From Bacillota bacterium (lineage in GTDB: Bacteria; Bacillota; Clostridia; Oscillospirales; QAMX01): a DNA stretch of 6,760 nucleotides. The translations under genes were made by a program, and so were the position numbers. How positions within the stretch are numbered: position 1 is the first letter of the stretch; each line of letters opens with the position of its first letter. The stretch is taken from positions 1-6,760 of the forward strand of contig JAKPBM010000297.1 of assembly GCA_029778935.1 (NCBI GenBank), in the 5' to 3' direction. Below the pieces are notes generated by a model, which saw only the letters and a list, made by a program, of their open reading frames with translations, did not search any database and was not told where the DNA came from. Below are positions 1 to 4,908 of this stretch, piece after piece.

Positions 1-657
1 CACCGTCGCGATGGCCGCGCCGGTAACGCCCATGACCGGAAAGCCCAATTTGCCGAAAATCAGTATGTAGTTTAAAACCAGGTTGGTAAACACGGCGGCA
101 AGGCTTGCCTTCATGGGCAGCATGGTCTCCCCCGTTTCCCGTAGGGTACCGCTGTACACCTGGGAGAGCGCAAACGGCGGAAGGCCCCAAAGCATTACGC
201 GAAGGTAATTCTTTGCGTGCTCCAGCATGGCCGCCCGGTCGGCGGGGCTTCCTTCCCCCTTCAGAAACAGGGAGATCAGCCCGTCGCCATAAGCTATAAA
301 TATAGCCACCGCCACGGCCAGCGTCGCCGCGATGGTCCAAAGCTTGAATCGCACCGTATAGCGCAGGCCTTCATTGTCCTTGGCGCCGAAATACTGGGCG
401 CCGAAGATTCCCGCGCCCGAAAGCCCGCCGAAAATGGCCAAGTAGAACACGAACATAAGCTGGTTGACGATGGCGACGCCGGACATTTCGACCGTCCCCA
501 CCCGCCCGATCATGATATTGTCCAGCAAGCTGACAAAGTTGGATATGGCGTTCTGCACAATCAGCGGCAAAATCAGCAGGATGACCGTAGAATAAAACTT
601 GCGGTCTCCGATAAAGGTGTTCCGGAATTTACCGAACGCGCCTGTCGATGATTTCAT
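1..657 (-). CDS. MATE-family multidrug efflux transporter, N-terminal part (runs off left edge)
   Basis: Reading the minus strand from the ATG at 655-657 gives 219 residues with no stop before the window edge, about half of a typical 440-460-residue MATE protein. These proteins are inner-membrane antiporters that export cationic drugs or metabolites using a Na+ or H+ gradient. Visible family signatures are the TM1 stretch LLILPLIVQNAISNFVSLLD (27-46) followed by NIMIGRVG, the GGLSGAGIFGAQYFGAKD segment (77-94), and LNYILIFGKLGFPVMGVTGA (195-214). Hydrophobic segments fall near 22-45, 58-80, 104-124, 150-170 and 182-203. The start is fixed by a GGAGG ribosome binding site (663-667) five bases upstream and by the promoter at 693-721. 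It is transcribed divergently from the GH31 gene, about 780 bp away. The substrate cannot be told from sequence; the family assignment is secure. Confidence 0.93.
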   Translation of the reverse strand, partial: MKSSTGAFGKFRNTFIGDRKFYSTVILLILPLIVQNAISNFVSLLDNIMIGRVGTVEMSGVAIVNQLMFVFYLAIFGGLSGAGIFGAQYFGAKDNEGLRYTVRFKLWTIAATLAVAVAIFIAYGDGLISLFLKGEGSPADRAAMLEHAKNYLRVMLWGLPPFALSQVYSGTLRETGETMLPMKASLAAVFTNLVLNYILIFGKLGFPVMGVTGAAIATV

Positions 658-692
658 AAGAGCCTCCAAGGGAAAATTCGACAACAGAGGAC

Positions 693-721
693 ATTGTACC
701 ATAAAAAATTTACATAGTCCA
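693..721 (-). promoter_or_regulatory. Sigma-A-type promoter of the MATE gene
   Basis: On the minus strand a -35 TGGACT (716-721, four of six matches to TTGACA) is separated by exactly 17 bp from a -10 TACAAT (693-698, five of six). TGG directly precedes the -10, making it an extended -10 element. Transcription would start near 686, leaving a leader of roughly 28 bases that contains the GGAGG site. Confidence 0.75.
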
Positions 722-1348
722 GAGTCTTTTCAAGGAAAATGCAAGCAAACCGCTTGAAAAGCCTTCGGACAGGCCGCCGTTGCGTTTTGGGGGCCGGAAA
801 ACCCTTGTCCATACCCTTCGCGCGCTTTGGCGTTTCAAAAAGGTTTTTGGTTCCGCCTGCCCCAGACTGGGATAGAAGATTCCCTCTGTTCAAAAAAATG
901 TAAGAAAAGAAACCGGTTTTCAGCAGCCTTCGCCCCGCCGGAAAGCGCAGGAAAGCCAAAATGCGGCATGGCATTTTGCGTAAGGCGCGGAAGCCCTTGC
1001 GTGTGCTTTTGCCTGCCGACGGATAGACGAAGAACGGAAACGCATGTGCTTAGCGTTTTGCCTGCCCGCAACACGGGCTTGGGCTTGTTGTGGTACGGAA
1101 AGTATCCTGCCAGCGGCGTGCGGGCACGCTGAAAATTTGTGCTTGCGCCCGAACTGGCGGGAGTGCCCCAGGCCTTCGGCGCGCCCATGGGCACGGCGGA
1201 CGTGCCGGAAGCCTTGCCGGACATTTCGGCGACGGACGGAATCCGCTCCTCATGGGGCCGGCAGAGCCCGCCCGATGCCTCTTCCCACTCCGCGCGGCTG
1301 GCCTTCGTTTTCTACCCGGAAACGTCCGTCTGCCGCCCCGTTTGCCAA
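722..1348. other. Long non-coding stretch between the divergent MATE and GH31 genes
   Basis: About 630 bases with no gene I can support. Open frames exist on both strands (for example minus 835-1224 and plus 1044-1433), but their translations are rich in Arg, Pro, Ala and Cys, show no hydrophobic-core rhythm or recognisable motif, and lack ribosome binding sites. Small structures are present: a 5-bp hairpin at 1064-1078 (GCCCG/CGGGC, loop CAACA), a 6-bp hairpin at 1190-1206 (GGCACG/CGTGCC, loop GCGGA), neither followed by a T-run, and an 11-bp direct repeat TTTTGCCTGCC at 1007-1017 and 1056-1066. No tRNA or terminator was recognised. Confidence 0.6.
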
Positions 1349-1377
1349 TCGACTTTTCACCCGGAACGTGCTACACT
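1349..1377 (+). promoter_or_regulatory. Sigma-A-type promoter of the GH31 gene
   Basis: A -35 TCGACT (1349-1354, four of six) lies 17 bp upstream of a -10 TACACT (1372-1377, four of six) with an extended -10 TGC at 1369-1371. The likely start is near 1384, giving a leader of about 50 bases. The arrangement matches the promoters of the MATE and RlmI-like genes, which raises confidence despite the imperfect hexamers. Confidence 0.6.
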
Positions 1378-1384
1378 ATATCTG

Positions 1385-1394
1385 TCCGGCCGGA
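1385..1394. repeat. Perfect 10-bp palindrome at the predicted GH31 transcription start
   Basis: TCCGGCCGGA is self-complementary and sits 7-17 bases after the -10 box, overlapping or just downstream of the predicted +1. That is where a repressor operator could lie. The sequence is short and G+C-rich, so chance occurrence is quite possible; no regulator gene is in the window. Confidence 0.35.
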
Positions 1395-1432
1395 AAATTC
1401 TACCGGAAAGTTTGGCAAGAGGAGAATTTGTA

Positions 1433-2959
1433 ATGGCAAAGGAATTCACCATTCGTCTGCTGGAAAACGAGTTCTGGTGGGGCGGCAATATCGACGACGG
1501 CGTCATCATGCCGTTTTCCGCCCAGGAGCTTTCGCGGGATCTGTACACCAACTTCCGCGGCAACCAGGCGGCGCCGCTGCTCCTTTCGAGCAAAGGGCGG
1601 TACGTCTGGTCGGAGGAGCGGTTTACATACACCTTCCAAAACGGGGAGCTGCACATAAAAAGCGATTTGGCCGAGGTGGAGTTCGGCCAGGGGCATCAAA
1701 ACCTTCGGGAAGTATACCGCTTCGTTTGCCAAAAATTCTTCCCGCCCCAGGGCACATGCCCCGACCGGCTGCTCTTTACGGCGCCGCAGTACAATCTTTG
1801 GATTGAGCTGATGTACGAGCCGACGCAGGAGAAAGTGCTGGCCTATGCCAAAGCCGTGCTTGACAACGGCATGCCGCCGGGTGTGCTCATGATCGACGAC
1901 AACTGGCAGGAATATTACGGCAGCTGGGACTTCCACCCGGGCCGGTTCCCCGATCCCAAGGCGATGGTCGAGCAGCTGCACGCCATGGGCTTTAAAGTGA
2001 TGCTCTGGACCTGCCCCTTTATTAGCCCGGACACTATCACCTTCCGCATGCTGCGGGACAAGGGCTACCTTATAAAAGACAGAAACGGCAACCTCGCCAT
2101 TCGGCGCTGGTGGAACGGATACAGCGCCCTGCTGGACGCCACTAATCCCGACGCTGTGGCCTGGTTCCAGGGAGAAATGGACCGGCTGATGGCCGAATAC
2201 GGTATCGATGGCTTCAAGCTGGACGCCGGCGACCCCGAATACTACGAAGACGACGACATCTGCGCCGTGCCGACCACCCGAAACGGCCACTGCGAAGCCT
2301 GGGCGCGGGTGGGGCTGAAGTACGCCCTGAACGAGTACCGGGCCTGCTGGAAACTGGCCGGGTACCCGCTGGTGCAGCGGCTCAAGGACAAAAACCACTC
2401 CTGGGAGGGCAACGGCCTGGCTTCCCTAATCCCCAACGGCTTGGCCCAGGGGCTGGTCGGGTATGCCTTTACCTGCCCGGACATGATCGGCGGCGGCCAG
2501 CGCTCCTGTTTTGTCGCCAATTGCGGCCGGCTCGACCAGGAGCTGTTCGTCCGCTACGCCCAGTGCTCGGCGCTGTTTCCCATGATGCAGTTTTCGGCGG
2601 CCCCCTGGCGGGTGCTGGACGAGGAGCATTTGGCCTGCTGCGTGGAAGCGGCGAAACTGCACGCGGAGCTGGGCGAAACCATCGCTGCATTGGCGGAGCA
2701 CGCGGCGAAAACGGGCGAACCCATTATGCGGCATATGGCGTACGTGTTCCCCGACGGCGGGTATGAGCAGGTGAAAGACCAGTTTATGCTGGGGGACGAC
2801 ATTCTCGTCGCCCCGGTATTGGAAAAAGGCGCAACGAAGCGGACCATTCTATTCCCGGAAGGCACATGGCTGGGCGACGACGGAAGCGAAGTGGCCGGGC
2901 CCTGCACGAAAGAAGTGGACGCGCCCCTGTCCCGCCTGCCGTGGTACCGGAAAAAGTAG
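1433..2959 (+). CDS. Glycoside hydrolase family 31 enzyme (MYORG-like alpha-glycosidase)
   Basis: Predicted 508-residue cytoplasmic retaining alpha-glycosidase; no signal peptide or membrane segment. The (beta/alpha)8 barrel begins around residue 115. Visible GH31 hallmarks are VLMIDDNWQEYYGSWDFHPG (151-170), FPDPKAMVEQLHAMGFKVMLW (172-192), RRWWNGYSALLDATNP (224-239) and DGFKLDAGD (259-267), where Asp264 is the expected nucleophile. Asp319 in QRLKDKNHSW is the likely acid/base, followed by PDMIGGG (349-355). The C-terminal part (GDDILVAPVLEKGATKR to PLSRLPWYRKK) is the usual proximal beta-domain, ending without a distal domain. KxDAG rather than WxDMN points to the MYORG-like branch (animal MYORG acts on alpha-galactosides) rather than classic alpha-glucosidases; the substrate remains unknown. 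The start at 1433 is chosen because AGGAG (1420-1424) lies 8 bases upstream and the promoter at 1349-1377 precedes it; the in-frame extension to 1139 is not protein-like. No transporter or other sugar gene adjoins it. Confidence 0.9.
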   Translation: MAKEFTIRLLENEFWWGGNIDDGVIMPFSAQELSRDLYTNFRGNQAAPLLLSSKGRYVWSEERFTYTFQNGELHIKSDLAEVEFGQGHQNLREVYRFVCQKFFPPQGTCPDRLLFTAPQYNLWIELMYEPTQEKVLAYAKAVLDNGMPPGVLMIDDNWQEYYGSWDFHPGRFPDPKAMVEQLHAMGFKVMLWTCPFISPDTITFRMLRDKGYLIKDRNGNLAIRRWWNGYSALLDATNPDAVAWFQGEMDRLMAEYGIDGFKLDAGDPEYYEDDDICAVPTTRNGHCEAWARVGLKYALNEYRACWKLAGYPLVQRLKDKNHSWEGNGLASLIPNGLAQGLVGYAFTCPDMIGGGQRSCFVANCGRLDQELFVRYAQCSALFPMMQFSAAPWRVLDEEHLACCVEAAKLHAELGETIAALAEHAAKTGEPIMRHMAYVFPDGGYEQVKDQFMLGDDILVAPVLEKGATKRTILFPEGTWLGDDGSEVAGPCTKEVDAPLSRLPWYRKK

Positions 2960-3001
2960 GCCGTCATGCAAGTTTTGCGCCGCGGCAAACGTGTTAACGG
3001 C
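2960..3001 (+). other. Two-part hairpin immediately after the GH31 stop codon
   Basis: GCCGT (2960-2964) pairs with ACGGC (2997-3001), enclosing an inner stem TTTGC/GCAAA (2974-2978 with 2985-2989, loop GCCGCG). There is no T-run, so it is not by itself an intrinsic terminator. It could protect the 3' end of the GH31 mRNA. It is the first of five hairpins between the stop and the terminator at 3160-3185. Confidence 0.35.
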
Positions 3002-3066
3002 GCATGATTGACGGGAACTTCGCAATTTGCATGAGCCAAAGCGTAAGAGGAAATTACACCGTTAAA

Positions 3067-3106
3067 TGCCGGTGTTCGGCATACTTTGGCGCTAAACGCG
3101 CCTTTT
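3067..3106 (+). other. Two adjacent short hairpins, the second followed by TTTT
   Basis: TGCCG/CGGCA (3067-3071 with 3077-3081, loop GTGTT) is followed by GGCGC/GCGCC (3088-3092 with 3098-3102, loop TAAAC) and then TTTT at 3103-3106. The second has the form of a weak intrinsic terminator. Both belong to the hairpin chain downstream of the GH31 gene. Confidence 0.4.
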
Positions 3107-3115
3107 CAAGCCAAT

Positions 3116-3143
3116 ACGGCCCCCGTCCCATTGACGGGGCCGT
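3116..3143 (+). other. Strong G+C-rich hairpin upstream of the GH31 terminator
   Basis: CCCCGTC (3121-3127) pairs perfectly with GACGGGG (3133-3139) around a 5-base loop. The stem extends through ACGG (3116-3119) with CCGT (3140-3143) after a single bulged C. That gives eleven pairs in total. It is not followed by a T-run, so it is a stable structure in the RNA rather than a terminator on its own. Confidence 0.5.
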
Positions 3144-3159
3144 TAAAGGTTCCCACTTT

Positions 3160-3185
3160 GCTGACGCTTTCGTCAGCATTTTTCT
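3160..3185 (+). terminator. Rho-independent terminator downstream of GH31
   Basis: A perfect 7-bp stem GCTGACG (3160-3166) with CGTCAGC (3171-3177) closes a CTTT loop and is followed by ATTTTTCT (3178-3185). It lies about 200 bases after the GH31 stop and 190 bases before the next gene, so it separates the two transcription units. Confidence 0.8.
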
Positions 3186-3325
3186 CCCCGCGTGTTTTGC
3201 GGCCCGCGCCCGTAAGACAGCGTGGGAAATCTGCGGCGCCGGCGCTCGGTTTTCCTTGCGCGGTGCAGAAATTCAACGCAAATAAGTGTAAACCTGCGCA
3301 CTGTAAACCGCCTATGCCGTCGATT

Positions 3326-3355
3326 TTGTGGTAATATATATAGAAAGATTATATT
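3326..3355 (+). promoter_or_regulatory. A+T-rich promoter region of the small Gly/His-rich gene (exact boxes uncertain)
   Basis: After G+C-rich sequence the DNA turns abruptly A+T-rich at 3322-3362. Two readings are possible: an extended -10 TGGTAATAT (3329-3337) without a good -35, or a -10 TATATT (3350-3355, five of six) 18 bp after TTGTGG (3326-3331, weak). I cannot decide between them. The second would give a very short leader. The stretch from 3186 to 3325 shows no gene. Confidence 0.4.
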
Positions 3356-3376
3356 TTTATAAGGGAGGAAGATTGC

Positions 3377-3676
3377 ATGCCTATAGGCAGACATGGGCCC
3401 GGCGGCCCCCGGGGCTTTGGACACGGACCCGGCCGCGGTTTCGGTCACAGGCACGGCAGACCCGGGCCGGGCGGATTTGGACATCGGCATGGCGGATTAG
3501 GACATAGGCACGGCGGGTTTCACGGGCCGAGAAGAGGATTCGGGCCCCCTCCCCCTCCCCCGCCGCCCAGAAGAAGATACGGATGTCCCATGGGCTGTCT
3601 CGGCTGCGGCGGGTTCCTGTTTTCCGTGCTTGCCGCCGTGGGCGGTATCGTAGCGGCGATGCTTTTCCTGTTCTAA
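3377..3676 (+). CDS. Small Gly/His/Arg-rich repeat protein with poly-proline run and C-terminal membrane anchor
   Basis: I do not recognise a named family. The 99-residue protein has three parts. Residues 1-56 are nearly all Gly, His, Arg, Pro and Phe, with repeat units GFGHRHG (21-27), GFGHRHG (33-39) and GLGHRHG (40-46) and a related GFGHGPG (13-19); nine histidines in total. Residues 57-64 are eight consecutive prolines, followed by RRR. Residues 70-77 are CPMGCLGC, a CX3CX2C cluster, leading into a hydrophobic segment (79-99) that ends at the last residue. This predicts a tail-anchored protein with a basic, flexible, possibly metal-binding cytoplasmic domain (inference). Translation is well supported: AGGGAGG (3362-3368) lies 8 bases before the ATG, and the repeats use different synonymous codons. 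Poly-Pro makes EF-P dependence during translation likely. It stands alone between a terminator upstream and an unrelated gene downstream. Confidence 0.8.
   Translation: MPIGRHGPGGPRGFGHGPGRGFGHRHGRPGPGGFGHRHGGLGHRHGGFHGPRRGFGPPPPPPPPRRRYGCPMGCLGCGGFLFSVLAAVGGIVAAMLFLF
3437..3514 (+). repeat. In-gene GFGHRHG-type heptad repeats
   Basis: Three near-identical seven-residue units (residues 21-27, 33-39, 40-46) lie within the small Gly/His-rich gene. Their codons differ: Gly-Phe-Gly-His is GGT TTC GGT CAC in one copy and GGA TTT GGA CAT in the next. The peptide has therefore been kept while the DNA drifted, arguing for real selection on the protein rather than a recent slippage expansion. Confidence 0.65.
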
Positions 3677-3985
3677 CGCGATGTACGCCGCCGTTCGCGT
3701 GCTGCGCACCGGCGGCATATTCGATGGCGGGCCGCACGGGCAGACCGGGCGGCTTTTGCCCGCCTGTTTTGCGCGGTATACGTTCCTTTGCATATAGCGC
3801 GCTGCCTGGTTGCCTGGAAGGTTTCTTCCCTGCCGATTCGTTTCCCCGTCCGCGCTTTTTAACACCGCAGAATCGCCAAGCGCTAAAAACAGACATCGAT
3901 GCCCGGGAAGCGCTGCGCAGGCATTCGGCAGTCTGCGGTTTGCGCTCCCGATTCCGTGCCGCGTAATGGCAAAAGGAGATTTTTT
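3677..3985. other. Intergenic stretch before the metallophosphoesterase gene
   Basis: About 310 bases without a supportable gene. It begins with a 7-bp inverted repeat GCCGCCG/CGGCGGC (3687-3693 with 3710-3716), then a weak terminator candidate. A poor promoter candidate is TTAACA (3859-3864) with a downstream CTAAAA (3883-3888) at 18 bp; I do not consider it convincing. Confidence 0.5.
3726..3770 (+). terminator. Weak intrinsic terminator candidate after the small Gly/His-rich gene
   Basis: GGCGGGC (3726-3732) can pair perfectly with GCCCGCC (3758-3764), followed by TGTTTT (3765-3770), but the loop is 25 bases. A competing compact form is CGGGC/GCCCG (3746-3750 with 3758-3762). The long loop and short T-run make this uncertain. 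Confidence 0.35.
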
Positions 3986-4696
3986 ATGAAAATCGGAGTG
4001 TTCGCCGATTCCCATTACTGCACGAAAGACGAGCTCTGCGGCACCCGCCGCCCGGCCCTTTCGCTGTCCAAACTGAAAAACGCCCTTTGGGAGTTTAAAA
4101 AGCAGGGCGTCGAACGGATCCTCTGCCTGGGCGACCTGGTGGATACCGACGATACCGCCGAGCAAAACGCGGAAAACCTGCGGCGCGCCGCTTCCCTTCT
4201 GGCAGAAACAGGCCTTCCCTGCTGTTGCTGCATGGGAAACCACGACGCGGCTTTGTTTTCCAAAAACGAGTTTGCCAATCTGACGGGGTTTACCCTTGCG
4301 CCGGCCGTTATCAAGGCGGAAAACGCCGCGCTGATCCTCCTGGACGCCAACTTCAACCTTGACGGTTCCCCGTACGAACCGGGCAAGGTGAACTGGACGG
4401 AAACCGTGATCAGTCAGGCGCAAATCCTGTGGCTGAAGCAGACGCTTGCGGATTGCCGGGGGCTGGATGTGTACGTCTTTATCCATCAAAATCTGGACCC
4501 GGCGGTGGACACCAGCCACGTCGTGCAGAACGCGGCGGAAGTGAACCGGATTCTTGCGGACGGCGGCAACGTCCGAGCGGTGTATCAGGGGCATTACCAC
4601 CCCGGCGCGGTCAACGTCCATAACGGCATCCCCTACATCACGCTGCAAGCCATGTGCGAAGGAACGGAGAATTCGTTTCGGGTAATCGCGGTGTAA
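3986..4696 (+). CDS. Calcineurin-like metallophosphoesterase
   Basis: Predicted 236-residue soluble cytoplasmic phosphoesterase that uses a two-metal centre. All five family motifs are present in order: DSH (Asp8, His10), GDLVD (49-53, Asp50), GNHD (84-87), a lone histidine in FIHQN (His167), and GHYH (202-205, His203 and His205). The substrate (nucleotide, phosphodiester or protein phosphate) cannot be deduced; closest in shape are the small single-domain bacterial phosphodiesterases. Four consecutive cysteines (79-82) directly precede Met-GNHD, an unusual feature on the strand leading to the metal site. The start at 3986 is chosen because AAGGAG (3973-3978) lies 7 bases upstream and MKIGVFADSH starts right at the first beta strand, as is typical; an in-frame extension to 3899 is not protein-like. 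It converges on the RlmI-like gene with a shared terminator between them. Confidence 0.92.
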   Translation: MKIGVFADSHYCTKDELCGTRRPALSLSKLKNALWEFKKQGVERILCLGDLVDTDDTAEQNAENLRRAASLLAETGLPCCCCMGNHDAALFSKNEFANLTGFTLAPAVIKAENAALILLDANFNLDGSPYEPGKVNWTETVISQAQILWLKQTLADCRGLDVYVFIHQNLDPAVDTSHVVQNAAEVNRILADGGNVRAVYQGHYHPGAVNVHNGIPYITLQAMCEGTENSFRVIAV

Positions 4697-4764
4697 GCGG
4701 GGAAGAATGGATTTCCTGCTGCATACGTCGTTGTCCTTTTTGAAAAGCCTAAACTTACGAAGTA

Positions 4765-4810
4765 AAAACAGGCGCATCTGATGCAGATGCGCCTGTTTTG
4801 ATTTTCAGAT
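4765..4810. terminator. Bidirectional intrinsic terminator between convergent genes
   Basis: A perfect 16-bp inverted repeat (4765-4780 with 4784-4799) surrounds a three-base ATG loop; the core is CAGGCGCATCTG. On the plus strand it ends in TTTTGATTTT, and on the minus strand in TTTTTACTT. It can therefore stop transcripts from both the metallophosphoesterase (ends 4696) and the RlmI-like gene (ends 4899). Confidence 0.92.
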
Positions 4811-4840
4811 TGAGATTACCATATGACTTAGGCCGGAAAA

Positions 4841-4908
4841 TCACACAACCAGCCGGCGGGACAGCCGCATACCTATATAGGAATGCAGGCCGCACCCGTC
4901 ACACAACC
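4841..4908. repeat. 10-bp direct repeat TCACACAACC flanking the 3' end of the RlmI-like gene
   Basis: TCACACAACC occurs at 4841-4850 and again at 4899-4908, where it encodes the last codons and stop of the methyltransferase (minus strand). Flanking bases do not match. It may be the trace of a small duplication, or chance. Confidence 0.45.
4864..4890. repeat. Imperfect palindrome just downstream of the RlmI-like gene
   Basis: The centre CCTATATAGG (4872-4881) is a perfect 10-bp palindrome. It is extended by GCAT (4867-4870) with ATGC (4883-4886) across one mismatched pair, and by GCC (4864-4866) with GGC (4888-4890) across a one-base bulge. No T-run follows, so it is not a typical terminator. 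Function unknown. Confidence 0.4.

Noticed and set aside
835..1224. 129-residue minus-strand open frame in the long intergenic region
   Set aside because: No ribosome binding site, no motif, and low-quality composition; several overlapping frames are open here simply because the DNA is G+C-rich.
1139..1432. In-frame upstream extension of the GH31 reading frame
   Set aside because: The added 98 residues are not protein-like for this family, and a strong ribosome binding site and promoter support the start at 1433.
1400..2398. 332-residue antisense open frame opposite the GH31 gene
   Set aside because: It is a codon-bias shadow of a clearly conserved enzyme in a G+C-rich gene, with no motif of its own.
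3004..3285. 93-residue plus-strand open frame downstream of GH31
   Set aside because: It crosses the hairpin chain and a clear intrinsic terminator, lacks a ribosome binding site and does not look like a protein.
3899..3985. Upstream in-frame start for the metallophosphoesterase
   Set aside because: The extra residues lack conservation features, and the first beta strand MKIGVFADSH begins at 3986 with a well-placed ribosome binding site.
3497..4777. 426-residue antisense open frame spanning the small gene and the metallophosphoesterase
   Set aside because: It runs through two well-supported plus-strand genes and a terminator; its translation is rich in Arg, His and Gly with no recognisable domain.
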